Shown here one piece after another: positions 16,747 through 24,822 of a DNA stretch of 64,000 nucleotides. This DNA comes from Clostridium sp. AM33-3. Its GTDB lineage: Bacteria; Bacillota; Clostridia; Lachnospirales; Lachnospiraceae. The translations under genes and the position numbers were made by a program. Under the pieces are notes generated by a model. It was not told where the DNA came from. It did not search any database and saw only the letters and a program-made list of their open reading frames with translations. The first letter of the stretch is position 1, and every line of letters starts with the position of its first letter. The stretch spans positions 1 to 64,000 of the forward strand of contig NZ_QUIV01000007.1 of the NCBI RefSeq assembly GCF_003480315.1. Direction: 5' to 3'.

Positions 16747-18030
16747 ATGGATAAGCTCCTGATTATTGCGGATGATTTTACCGGTGCACTGGATACCGGA
16801 ATCCAATTTACCAAGATGGGAATTCGGGCAAAAATTATTACGGATTATCAGTATGATTTTCAAGATTTGAAAGAGGAATATCGGTTGCTTGTCGTCAATA
16901 CAGACTCGCGGCCGCTTCCTCCGAGGGAGGCCTATCAGAGAGTCTATCATCTTGCTGTGAATGCAAGAAAAGCTGGATTTCAGTATGTGTACAAGAAAAC
17001 AGATTCTGGACTCAGAGGAAATATCGGGGCAGAGCTCAAGGCGGTTATGGATGTCTACGAAGAACATACTGCGTACTGCATCCCGGCGCTTCCATCTTTA
17101 AAACGCACAACAAAAGGTGGTGTGCATTATATTGATGGCATTCCGGTTAAAGAGAGTGTTTTTGGAAAGGATCCATTTGAACCGGTATGCAAATCGGATG
17201 TGGCAGATGTGATTCACATTCAAAATGATATTCATGTGGAAAAGGTACCGATCTTTTCTTATGAACATGTAAATTGGGAACAGAAAGAACCAACGGTGTT
17301 CTTGTTTGACGCAGAGACGGATTATGATATGTATCGGATTGCCGGAAGATTGAAAGAACATACCAATTATCATGTGTGCGCAGGATGTGCAGGATTTGCT
17401 GCAGCGTATGAGGTGTTAATTGATTTTGAACGTGGAAATCCACATTACATGCAGCATTCGAATGGACTTTTGGTTCTGTGTGGAAGCGTAAATGAAATTA
17501 CCGTAAAGCAGCTTGCTTATGCGAGAGAACACGGATTTTCTTCAGCGTGTTTAAAAAATGAACAGAAGCTGGAACCACAGTATAGAGAGTCCGAAGCAGG
17601 AACAATATTTCTGGATCAGATTTATGAAAAAATCAGTTCCAATGATCGGTATCTGATTGATACTCTGGATGAGGCAGGCGAGGAAAGTGCACTGGATTAT
17701 GCAGCACGGATGAATTTAAACAGCAATCAGGTTCGCTTCGGAATTGCAGATACACTGGGATGGATTGCAGCCGGAATGATTGAGCGCGGTTGGAACGGAA
17801 CCCTGTGCATGACCGGAGGCGATACGCTGATGGGATTCATGCGTCTGACTGGGGTGACGGAACTGGTTCCAATTTGTGAGATCGGAAAGGGCGCTGTTTT
17901 ATCTGCCATGCGATGGCATGATCGAAGAATCCAGGTGATTTCCAAATCCGGAGGATTCGGAGAAGAAAACATTTTTCAGAAAATGTATGATACCGTTATG
18001 GATGAAACAAGTAGTTATAGGAAGAATTGA
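16747..18030 (+). CDS. Four-carbon acid sugar kinase (DUF1537/OtnK family)
   Basis: 427 residues. The N-terminus LLIIADDFTGALDTGIQFTK is the DUF1537 signature; VYKKTDSGLRGNIGAELKAV is the second conserved block. The C-terminal nucleotide-binding domain has CMTGGDTLMGFMRLTGV and ISKSGGFG. This family phosphorylates D-threonate, L-threonate or D-erythronate. With the PdxA2-like dehydrogenase it would feed a C4 acid into dihydroxyacetone phosphate. Which stereoisomer is used cannot be read from the sequence. It follows pdxA2 by five bases. Confidence 0.9.
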   Translation: MDKLLIIADDFTGALDTGIQFTKMGIRAKIITDYQYDFQDLKEEYRLLVVNTDSRPLPPREAYQRVYHLAVNARKAGFQYVYKKTDSGLRGNIGAELKAVMDVYEEHTAYCIPALPSLKRTTKGGVHYIDGIPVKESVFGKDPFEPVCKSDVADVIHIQNDIHVEKVPIFSYEHVNWEQKEPTVFLFDAETDYDMYRIAGRLKEHTNYHVCAGCAGFAAAYEVLIDFERGNPHYMQHSNGLLVLCGSVNEITVKQLAYAREHGFSSACLKNEQKLEPQYRESEAGTIFLDQIYEKISSNDRYLIDTLDEAGEESALDYAARMNLNSNQVRFGIADTLGWIAAGMIERGWNGTLCMTGGDTLMGFMRLTGVTELVPICEIGKGAVLSAMRWHDRRIQVISKSGGFGEENIFQKMYDTVMDETSSYRKN

Positions 18031-18039
18031 GGGGAAATT

Positions 18040-18525
18040 ATGGAGACAGCACAGAACAAACGATTCGGTGGTTTTGAAGCATTAGAGGAGAATGTAATTG
18101 CAGCCGGAATTATTTTTATGGTATTCATGGAAACTGTAAATACGATTTTTAAATTTGCTTATCCGTCAGCAGCCGGTTTACCGGAAGAATTAGCAAATTT
18201 TGCATACACATGGGTTGCGTTTTTATGTGCAAGCTTTTGTACAAAACGTGGCACAAATATCATTGTAGATGCACTGACTAACTTGTATCCAAAGGCATTG
18301 CACAATGTTCTGGACTATGTACAGTATGTGATCGATATTGTAATGTCCGTTATGATTGTTTATGGCGGCTTTCAGTTTGTCACAAAGACACTTGCAGAAG
18401 GAAGTGTGGGAAAAATAGGATTTCCGCTGTGGATTGTATATTTGGCTCCGATTGCGGGATTTGGTCTTAATATCGTTCGTGACGTTCAGAAAATTATGGA
18501 AGTAAAAGCTTCCAAGGCAGAGTAA
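18040..18525 (+). CDS. TRAP transporter small permease (DctQ)
   Basis: 161 residues, four membrane segments, with the DctQ pattern FAYTWVAFLCASFCTKRGTNI around residue 60. It pairs with the large permease that begins 20 bases after its end. TRAP systems import organic acids using ion gradients and normally need a periplasmic/extracytoplasmic binding protein (DctP). No dctP gene is present in this cluster, which is unusual. Confidence 0.88.
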   Translation: METAQNKRFGGFEALEENVIAAGIIFMVFMETVNTIFKFAYPSAAGLPEELANFAYTWVAFLCASFCTKRGTNIIVDALTNLYPKALHNVLDYVQYVIDIVMSVMIVYGGFQFVTKTLAEGSVGKIGFPLWIVYLAPIAGFGLNIVRDVQKIMEVKASKAE

Positions 18526-18545
18526 TACGGGAGGATATACATACT

Positions 18546-19829
18546 ATGTTAGCATTGATCTTTATATCATTCTTTACGGTTTTACTGGGATTGGGCTTTT
18601 CCATGACCTTATCTTATGGCGCAGCATTTATCATTCCGGCGATGGCAACTGGCTTTAGTCAGTATAACATGATGGACATTGTTTCATGGCTTTGTAAGGC
18701 GGCTGGAAAGAGCACTTATGTAGCAATTGCGCTCTTTGTAGTATCCGGTAATATCATGTCAAAAGGTAAACTTACCGAGCAGATCTTCGCATTTTTCCAG
18801 TACTTTTTAGGAAAAAGCCGTTCCTGTATTCCGATGGTAGCAGTGCTTACTGCAATCTTTTACGGAATGATCTCTGGATCCGGAATGGCAGTTGTGGCAG
18901 CGGTTGGTGCTATGGTACTTCCGATGCTGATTGATTATGGATATGACCGTGCATTTTTTGCTGCCATGCTTGCAGCGGCGGGTTCTCTTGGACAGCTCAT
19001 TCCGCCAAGTTCTGCAATTTTGCAGTATTGTGCAATGGCAGGAACCGATGAGGGTCAGATGTTTAAAGTGGGTGCTGTCATTGGATTTACCTGTGCCATT
19101 GTTCTTCTGGCACTGACCTTGATTCACTGCAGAAAAGATACAGGAGATATGGAAAAATCCAGAAAAGCTTATGAAACATTAAAAGCAGAAGGTTTTGCAA
19201 AGGTTGTTGGTACTTCTATTTGGGGTCTTCTTTCCCCGGTTATCATCCTTGGAGGTATTTTCTCTAACTTACTCAGTGTTGTAGAGGCAGCCGCAATTTC
19301 CGTGGTATATGCTTGTTTTGTAGCGTTGTTTATTTACAAATCTCTGGATTTAAAGGGATTATGGGAAGCATTTAAAGGTTCTGTAAAAAATGTGGCTTCT
19401 GTAGCTATGATGCTTGCATTTGCAGTTGCATTTTCCAGCCTCCTGGATGTGTTCCATGGCGGTGAAGTAATCGCAGCAGCAATTACTAGCGTTCTTTCTA
19501 CTCCGACCGCATTTATCATTGCATCGGTTGTAGTCATGTCCATTGGTATGATGTTCATGAACCCGATTGCAATCATTGTTCCGATTGTAGCACCAATTGC
19601 AGCCTCTTTTGGAATTGACCCGATGGTATATGGCGCCGGTATGTCTGGTATCGTAGCAATTGGATCCCTGACTCCGCCTTTTGGAGTATCTTTATACATT
19701 ATGTCACCGATCGCGAAGGTACACCCGATGACGATTGCGAAGAGAGTACTTCCGTTCTGGGCCGTAATGACGTCGATTATTTTGATTTATATGCTCTTTC
19801 CACAGTTAAGTGTATGGGCATACCGATAA
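18546..19829 (+). CDS. TRAP transporter large permease (DctM)
   Basis: 427 residues, about 12 membrane segments, of the DctM family. Typical motifs are FYGMISGSGMAVVAAVGAMVLP and AAAGSLGQLIPPSSAILQYC, and near the C-terminus GSLTPPFGVSLYIMSP. It should form the translocation channel with the DctQ protein before it. Substrate is probably an acid sugar, from context. GGGAGGATAT precedes the ATG. Confidence 0.9.
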   Translation: MLALIFISFFTVLLGLGFSMTLSYGAAFIIPAMATGFSQYNMMDIVSWLCKAAGKSTYVAIALFVVSGNIMSKGKLTEQIFAFFQYFLGKSRSCIPMVAVLTAIFYGMISGSGMAVVAAVGAMVLPMLIDYGYDRAFFAAMLAAAGSLGQLIPPSSAILQYCAMAGTDEGQMFKVGAVIGFTCAIVLLALTLIHCRKDTGDMEKSRKAYETLKAEGFAKVVGTSIWGLLSPVIILGGIFSNLLSVVEAAAISVVYACFVALFIYKSLDLKGLWEAFKGSVKNVASVAMMLAFAVAFSSLLDVFHGGEVIAAAITSVLSTPTAFIIASVVVMSIGMMFMNPIAIIVPIVAPIAASFGIDPMVYGAGMSGIVAIGSLTPPFGVSLYIMSPIAKVHPMTIAKRVLPFWAVMTSIILIYMLFPQLSVWAYR

Positions 19830-19848
19830 AAATTGGAGGATAATGAAG

Positions 19849-21009
19849 ATGGAATACAGACACCTTGGAGGATTAACTCCGGATGGAACCGTTTATGTAA
19901 ATGATGATATGGGAACCCTGGAGGCTATGGTGCCTCCGGGAAAATATGCAACAGCTCATGCACCGGCGCTGTTAGAGCTGGAGAATGGAGATATGCTTTG
20001 TGCCTGGTTTGCAGGTTCTTTTGAGGGAAGCAAAGATATCAGCATCGTATGTGCGAGAAAAGAACATGGATCCAATCACTGGGAGGAGCCAGTGGCAGTT
20101 TCCTATGATTCCGAGAGAAGTGAGCAGAATCCGTCTTTATTCATGGGACCGGATGGAGCAGTATGGTGTATGTACACTGCGCAGCTTGACCGTGTAGAGG
20201 GCAAAGATAATATGCAGTTTACTTCTATTATCCGCTGCCAGAAATCTTTTGACGGAGGAAAAACCTGGGGAGAGGCAGAAGTGATTTTTCCGCAGGAAGG
20301 AAGTTTTTGCAGACAGCCGATTCAAGTCCTTTCCAACGGAAGATGGATTTTTGGAAACTGGATTTGTACAGACTCTGTCAATGGTCTGGAAGGCGATCCG
20401 ACAGCATTCCGCGTTTCTGATGATCAGGGAAAGAACTGGAAGCTGGTTGAAATGCCGGAAAGTAACGGTGCAGTACATGCCAATGTAGTAGAGTTGGAGC
20501 CGGATAAGCTGATTGCCCTAATGAGAAGTCGTTTCGCAGATTTTGTATATATTAGTCATTCGGATGATAACGGCGATACCTGGAGCAAGCCGGAGCCGAC
20601 GGTTCTTCCGAATAACAATTCTAGTATTAGTGCTCTGAAGCTCCAGAGCGGAAGACTGGCAATTGCATACAACCCAACGCATGTGCCAAATCCGGAATAT
20701 GGAAAGGTCGCATGGCCGGGACTTCGCTGTCCGGTGGCAGTTGCTCTTTCTGAGGATGGTGGTAAGACTTTTCCGCTGGTGCGTCTGATGGAACGCGGCG
20801 AGGGATTTTCGGGAGAAGAAAATACCACAAACAATAAGCAGTATGAATATCCATATCTGATGCAGGGAAAAGATGGAAGAATACATCTTGCCTATGCTTA
20901 TAAAAACAGAATCGGAATCAAGTATGTAAGCTTTCGGGAAGAAGATGTTATGGGCAGCAAGCGTGAAACTGTAGGATTATACAATCCGACTGCTGCACAG
21001 AGCAGATAG
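19849..21009 (+). CDS. Cytoplasmic sialidase-fold (BNR/Asp-box) enzyme
   Basis: 386 residues, no signal peptide or anchor. Four Asp boxes are visible: SFDGGKTW (near 133), SDDQGKNW (190), SDDNGDTW (238) and SEDGGKTF (301), the mark of a six-bladed sialidase propeller. Family GH33-like glycosidases release ulosonic acids such as sialic acid, but the lack of an export signal means the substrate would be an imported oligosaccharide or acid-sugar conjugate. The ATG at 19849 leaves eight bases after GGAGG; the ATG at 19843 would leave only three. It lies between TRAP permeases and YhcH, another protein often found with sialic-acid genes. Confidence 0.8.
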   Translation: MEYRHLGGLTPDGTVYVNDDMGTLEAMVPPGKYATAHAPALLELENGDMLCAWFAGSFEGSKDISIVCARKEHGSNHWEEPVAVSYDSERSEQNPSLFMGPDGAVWCMYTAQLDRVEGKDNMQFTSIIRCQKSFDGGKTWGEAEVIFPQEGSFCRQPIQVLSNGRWIFGNWICTDSVNGLEGDPTAFRVSDDQGKNWKLVEMPESNGAVHANVVELEPDKLIALMRSRFADFVYISHSDDNGDTWSKPEPTVLPNNNSSISALKLQSGRLAIAYNPTHVPNPEYGKVAWPGLRCPVAVALSEDGGKTFPLVRLMERGEGFSGEENTTNNKQYEYPYLMQGKDGRIHLAYAYKNRIGIKYVSFREEDVMGSKRETVGLYNPTAAQSR

Positions 21010-21018
21010 GAGAAGATT

Positions 21019-21465
21019 ATGATCATAGATCAGATTGATAACATCGAATATTATGAATCTATTCTTCCCGGACTGAGCAATGGGCTAAAAAAATTGGAAG
21101 CCCTTCCATCTTTGGAGACCGGAAGATATGAATTTGAAGGTGGTTTCCTTATGATTCAGGAAGGCGATACCAAACCGATGGAAGAAGGAACCTTTGAGGC
21201 GCATCGCAACTATGTGGATGTTCAGATCATGCTGCGTGGTTGTGAGGAACTTGCCTGGGAGGAGTATCATAAATTAAATTCCGTGATTCCTTATAATAAA
21301 GAAAAAGATCAGGAACGTCTGGATGGAGAAAAAAAGCATGTGGTTCTGATTTCTGAGGGAATGTTCTTTGCAGCCTTCCCTCAGGATGGACATAAAGCGG
21401 TTTCTCATACCGGAGAGCAGCATCACTATGTAAAAGCAGTGATGAAACTGCGTCTTCCGAACTAG
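21019..21465 (+). CDS. YhcH/YjgK/YiaL family beta-barrel protein
   Basis: 148 residues, DUF386 family. Motifs include EAHRNYVDVQIMLRGCEELAW and GMFFAAFPQDGHKAV, with the conserved His residues HRNYVD and GHK that bind metal in the family. Members include YhcH/NanQ and TabA-type proteins, cupin-like enzymes near sialic-acid and sugar-acid genes that act on sugar anomers. AGGAGAAGATT precedes the ATG, 9 bases after the sialidase-like gene. Confidence 0.88.
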   Translation: MIIDQIDNIEYYESILPGLSNGLKKLEALPSLETGRYEFEGGFLMIQEGDTKPMEEGTFEAHRNYVDVQIMLRGCEELAWEEYHKLNSVIPYNKEKDQERLDGEKKHVVLISEGMFFAAFPQDGHKAVSHTGEQHHYVKAVMKLRLPN

Positions 21466-21506
21466 GAACAAAGACGATAGAAAGAAAAAATTTGGAGGAA
21501 AAAGTG

Positions 21507-22403
21507 ATGACAGAAATTAAAGGCATTATTGCTGCAATGCAGACCCCGATGTTTGAGGATGGGAGCCTGAACGAAACAGAGATGAGAAATCAGATCAATC
21601 GTGAGATTGAGGCTGGCTGTGACGGTATTTTCTGCCTTGGTACCAATGGTGAGTTTTACATCTTGAGCTTTGACGAGAAAGTTCGAGTGATGGAAATTTT
21701 CGTAGAGGAAGCAAAGGGACGTGTACCGGTATATGCAGGTACTGGCTGTGTCAGCACCGCAGAAACCATTGCTCTGTCTAAGAAAGCACAGGAGATTGGA
21801 GTAGATGTTTTATCCGTTATCACTCCATATTTCGCAGCAATCAGCCAGGACGAGCTGTATGCACACTATAAAGCCGTTGCTGAGGCAGTAGATCTTCCGA
21901 TCGTTATGTATAACATTCCAGCACGTACCGGTGCTGCACTGGCTCCTGCAACCGTAGGAAAGCTGGCGGATATCAAAAACATTGCCGGTGTCAAGGATTC
22001 CAGCGGAAACTTCAACAACATTTTGCAGTACATCGACGCAACAAAAGACAAGGATTTTGCAGTGCTTTCCGGTAATGATGCTCTGATTTTATATACACTG
22101 ATGGCAGGTGGAAAGGGTGGAATCACTGCAATCGCAAATATTCTTCCGGAGATTATGGTAAGTATTTACCAGAAATATCTGGCAGGAGATATCGAAGGCG
22201 CAAAGAAAGCACAGGCATCCATTGCACCGATTCGTGATTGCTTTAAGTACGGCAATCCGAACTCCATCGTAAAATGCGCAACCAATCTGATGGGGCATCC
22301 AGTAGGTCCGTGCAGAAAGCCGTTTGGTATGGTTGGAGAGGATGCAAAGAAAGCAATTCTGGACACCATCAATACCTATTATGCTGACTACAAAAAGAAC
22401 TAA
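21507..22403 (+). CDS. DapA/N-acetylneuraminate lyase family aldolase
   Basis: 298 residues, TIM-barrel class I aldolase. The Schiff-base lysine lies in IAGVKDSSGNFNN and the partner tyrosine in IVMYNIPARTG. The glycine-rich phosphate/carboxylate loop reads CLGTNGEFYILS rather than the GTTGE of DapA proper, so this is one of the catabolic 2-keto-3-deoxy-acid (NAL/KdgA-like) members. It should cleave a 2-keto-3-deoxy sugar acid into pyruvate and an aldehyde. The neighbouring KdgT permease supports this. A true DapA is encoded at 55884. The ATG at 21507 is eight bases after GGAGG. Confidence 0.85.
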   Translation: MTEIKGIIAAMQTPMFEDGSLNETEMRNQINREIEAGCDGIFCLGTNGEFYILSFDEKVRVMEIFVEEAKGRVPVYAGTGCVSTAETIALSKKAQEIGVDVLSVITPYFAAISQDELYAHYKAVAEAVDLPIVMYNIPARTGAALAPATVGKLADIKNIAGVKDSSGNFNNILQYIDATKDKDFAVLSGNDALILYTLMAGGKGGITAIANILPEIMVSIYQKYLAGDIEGAKKAQASIAPIRDCFKYGNPNSIVKCATNLMGHPVGPCRKPFGMVGEDAKKAILDTINTYYADYKKN

Positions 22404-22432
22404 GAGAAAAAACAGTTTGGAGAGATTCAATT

Positions 22433-23386
22433 ATGAAAATCATGGAAACCGTAAAAAAAATCCCGGGAGGTCTGATGATTGTTCCGCTCCTTCTTGGATG
22501 TCTGGTAAATACATTCTTTCCGCAGGTATTTGCCTATTTTGATGGCACATTTACCTATTCGCTCTGGAAGGGTGGATCCATGTCTTTGCTTGCAGCCTTT
22601 CTGTTTTGTAATGGAACAACGATCAACTTCAAAGAGGCCGGTGTTACGGTTTATAAGGGTGTTGTCTTGACAGCCGCCAAGGTATTGTCTGGAATGGCGT
22701 GTGGTTTGTTAGTTGGAATGATATTTGGAGAAAATGGAATCTTTGGAATTGCTCCGATTGCGATTATTGCATGTTTTTCCAATTCAAACGGAGGAATTTA
22801 TGCAGCTTTGGCAGGAGAGTACGGAGATGGAACCGATGTTGGTGCAGTATCAATTCTGGCATTAAATGATGGTCCGTTTTTCACGATGCTGGCGCTGGGA
22901 GCAGCTGGTTACTCCGTTCCACTGAATACACTTGCAGGATGTGTGGTTCCGATTCTTGCAGGTGTTATCCTTGGAAATCTGGACGCGGAGATTCGCAAAT
23001 TCTGTGAACCAGGTGCAACGATGCTGATTCCGTTTTTTGCTTTCCCACTTGGTGCAAATCTGACCCTGTCCTCCTTTGCAAAAGCAGGAATCCCTGGAAT
23101 TATGCTGGGTGTATGTGGTACTTTGATTACCGGAATGGCAGGATTCCTGGTATATAAGCTTTTGAGAATGAAAGTACCGGCACTTGGGGCAGCAGTTAGT
23201 TCCACAGCAGGAAATGCTGCAGCAACTCCGGCAGCACTTGCAGCAGCAGGTGTTATCAGCACGCAGATCAGCGATGCTGCGACCGCTCAGATTTCGGCGG
23301 CAATTATTGTAACAGCGATTCTTTGCCCGATGATGGTAACCTTTTTGTATGGACTAACAAATAAAAAAGAAAAAGCAACGGTATAA
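22433..23386 (+). CDS. kdgT: 2-keto-3-deoxygluconate permease family transporter
   Basis: 317 residues, about ten membrane segments. KIPGGLMIVPLLLGCLVNTF is the KdgT N-terminal signature, with ACFSNSNGGIYAALAGEYGD and AAVSSTAGNAAATPAALA as further family blocks. It should import 2-keto-3-deoxygluconate or a similar ulosonic acid by proton symport. It ends the acid-sugar operon and is directly downstream of the likely aldolase for the same substrate class. Confidence 0.9.
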   Translation: MKIMETVKKIPGGLMIVPLLLGCLVNTFFPQVFAYFDGTFTYSLWKGGSMSLLAAFLFCNGTTINFKEAGVTVYKGVVLTAAKVLSGMACGLLVGMIFGENGIFGIAPIAIIACFSNSNGGIYAALAGEYGDGTDVGAVSILALNDGPFFTMLALGAAGYSVPLNTLAGCVVPILAGVILGNLDAEIRKFCEPGATMLIPFFAFPLGANLTLSSFAKAGIPGIMLGVCGTLITGMAGFLVYKLLRMKVPALGAAVSSTAGNAAATPAALAAAGVISTQISDAATAQISAAIIVTAILCPMMVTFLYGLTNKKEKATV

Positions 23387-23392
23387 GAAGAA

Positions 23393-23423
23393 GGGGCTGT
23401 CGCAAATGCGGCGGCCTCTTTAT
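23393..23423 (+). terminator. Terminator of the acid-sugar operon
   Basis: GGGGCTGTCGCA (23393-23404) pairs with TGCGGCGGCCTC (23407-23418) including G-U pairs, followed by TTTAT. Its GGCTGTCGCA core is also found in the terminator after spoVAE. Confidence 0.65.
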
Positions 23424-23437
23424 GCACATACGATATA

Positions 23438-23476
23438 ATAAAAGAAGAGCCACCGCACAATTTTGTGCGATGGCTC
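23438..23476 (-). terminator. Terminator of the tRNA-Leu transcript
   Basis: GAGCCATCGCAC and GTGCGGTGGCTC form a 12-base stem (one mismatch), followed on the minus strand by TTCTTTTATT. Confidence 0.75.
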
Positions 23477-23487
23477 ATTTTCTGCAA

Positions 23488-23571
23488 TGCAGAAGAAGGG
23501 AGTCGAACCCTCAAGGTATTGCTACCACACGGACCTGAACCGTGCGCGTCTGCCAATTCCGCCACTTCTGC
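23488..23571 (-). tRNA. tRNA-Leu (CAG)
   Basis: 84 nt with a long variable arm. The acceptor stem begins GCAGAAG; the anticodon stem CACGG/CCGTG encloses TTCAGGT, giving anticodon CAG for CTG. CCA is not encoded. It is downstream of tRNA-Leu(AAG) in the same transcript. Confidence 0.93.
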
Positions 23572-23576
23572 ATACC

Positions 23577-23660
23577 TGCGGGAGATGGGACTTGAACCCA
23601 CACGACATAACTGCCACTAGATCCTTAGTCTAGCCTGTCTGCCAATTCCAGCACTCCCGC
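23577..23660 (-). tRNA. tRNA-Leu (AAG)
   Basis: 84 nt with a long variable arm. The acceptor stem begins GCGGGAG; the anticodon stem CTAGA/TCTAG encloses CTAAGGA, so U33 is followed by A34 A35 G36: anticodon AAG. An A at position 34 is unusual in bacteria outside tRNA-Arg(ACG) and suggests adenosine-to-inosine editing by a TadA-type deaminase, so that one tRNA reads several CTN codons. Confidence 0.92.
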
Positions 23661-23672
23661 CGACAAGAATAT

Positions 23673-23701
23673 ACTATACTATAAAAGTGAAAAGTATGCA
23701 A
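23673..23701 (-). promoter_or_regulatory. Promoter of the tRNA-Leu pair
   Basis: Minus strand TTGCAT (23701-23696), 17-base spacer, TATAGT (23678-23673), 13 bases before the first tRNA. Confidence 0.8.
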
Positions 23702-23857
23702 GCACTTTTTTCGGAATTTTTGAAAAAATTTGAAAAGTTTATCAGAATGCCTGGTTTCAAAAAATGAAAAAATTTCAACTTTTGAAACCGGGTATGGATG
23801 GTATATAATAGAAAAGAACATGTAGTTTATAATACACACAAAGGAGATTACGATTCT

Positions 23858-24730
23858 ATGGAACGTTACGATATCGCCATCATCGGCACCGGCCCGGCAG
23901 GACTTTCCGCTGCAGTTACGGCAGCCATCCGCAAAAAAAAGATTCTTTTAGTGGGAAGCAGGGATTTAAGCAGCAAGGTTCAGAAGGCTCAGGAGATCCA
24001 GAATTATCTGGGCTTCCCGGATATCAGCGGGGCGGAGCTGGGCAGGGCTTTTGAGGAGCACATTGACCGGATGCAGGTTCCCATTGTGGAGGAGCGGGTA
24101 AATCTGATCTATCCCATGGGAGATTCTTTTTCCCTGCAGGTGGGACAGGAGATCTGTGAGGCGGATGCAGTGATTCTGGCTACCGGCGTGAATTTCGGAA
24201 AGCCGCTTCCGGGCGAGGAGGAGTTCTTAGGACGAGGCGTTAGCTACTGTGCCACCTGTGATGCGCCTCTTTACCGCGGAGCCACCGTGGCGGTGATCGC
24301 TTATCAGAAATCCGAGGAGACCGAGGCGGATTTTCTGGCCGATATCGCGCAGAAGGTTTATTATTTTCCGATGTATAAAGAACCGGTGGAGGTTTCGGAA
24401 AAGATTACGGTAGTGAAGGAAGTTCCAAAGGAGATTAGCGGCGGCATGAAGGCGGATACTCTGTTGACAAAGGAGAACAGCTATCCGGTGGATGGTGTCT
24501 TCATTTTAAGAGAGAGCGTGTCTCCGAAGAATCTGGTGCCGGGCTTACAGATGGATGGAAACCATGTAGCTGTGAACCTGCAGATGGAGACGAATGTGCC
24601 CGGATGCTTTGCCTGCGGTGATATTGCCGGACGGCCTTATCAGTATATCAAGTCCGCGGGGCAGGGGAATATAGCGGCATTGTCTGCCGTTTCCTACCTG
24701 GACCAGAAACGCCGCTCCGTAGTTTCATAA
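23858..24730 (+). CDS. Thioredoxin reductase-like flavoprotein lacking an NADPH motif
   Basis: 290 residues. The FAD site AIIGTGPAGLSAAV and the redox motif CATCDAP (near residue 135) are intact, and the C-terminal FAD segment GCFACGDIAGRPYQYIKSAG is typical. The NADPH domain is altered: the GGGxSAxE region reads VAVIAYQKSEETEADF, and the HRRxxxR motif is replaced by YYFPMYKEP. This is the pattern of the ferredoxin-dependent flavin thioredoxin reductases described in clostridia, which take electrons from ferredoxin instead of NADPH. No thioredoxin gene is adjacent. AAAGGAGATTACGATTCT precedes the ATG at 23858; an upstream in-frame start was rejected for lack of a site. Confidence 0.85.
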   Translation: MERYDIAIIGTGPAGLSAAVTAAIRKKKILLVGSRDLSSKVQKAQEIQNYLGFPDISGAELGRAFEEHIDRMQVPIVEERVNLIYPMGDSFSLQVGQEICEADAVILATGVNFGKPLPGEEEFLGRGVSYCATCDAPLYRGATVAVIAYQKSEETEADFLADIAQKVYYFPMYKEPVEVSEKITVVKEVPKEISGGMKADTLLTKENSYPVDGVFILRESVSPKNLVPGLQMDGNHVAVNLQMETNVPGCFACGDIAGRPYQYIKSAGQGNIAALSAVSYLDQKRRSVVS

Positions 24731-24749
24731 AAAGTTCACAATTTTCTGA

Positions 24750-24778
24750 TTGACAAATTGGTGATTACGCCCTAAAAT
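24750..24778 (+). promoter_or_regulatory. Promoter of the MarR/ABC operon
   Basis: TTGACA (24750-24755), 17-base spacer, TAAAAT (24773-24778): a strong sigma-A promoter 44 bases before the MarR gene. Confidence 0.8.
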
Positions 24779-24780
24779 AC

Positions 24781-24792
24781 TTAGGAAGCTAA
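24781..24792. promoter_or_regulatory. Possible MarR operator
   Basis: TTAGGAAGCTAA is a dyad (TTAG-N4-CTAA) placed at the expected transcription start just after the -10. It fits autorepression by the MarR protein encoded next, but it is short, so this is tentative. Confidence 0.4.
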
Positions 24793-24822
24793 ATAAAAAA
24801 GACGCAATGATCGTGAGGTGCA

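Noticed and set aside
21507..22403. A second lysine-pathway dapA
   Set aside because: The GTTGE loop is GTNGE, and the gene sits with KdgT and YhcH without a riboswitch; a catabolic aldolase fits better.
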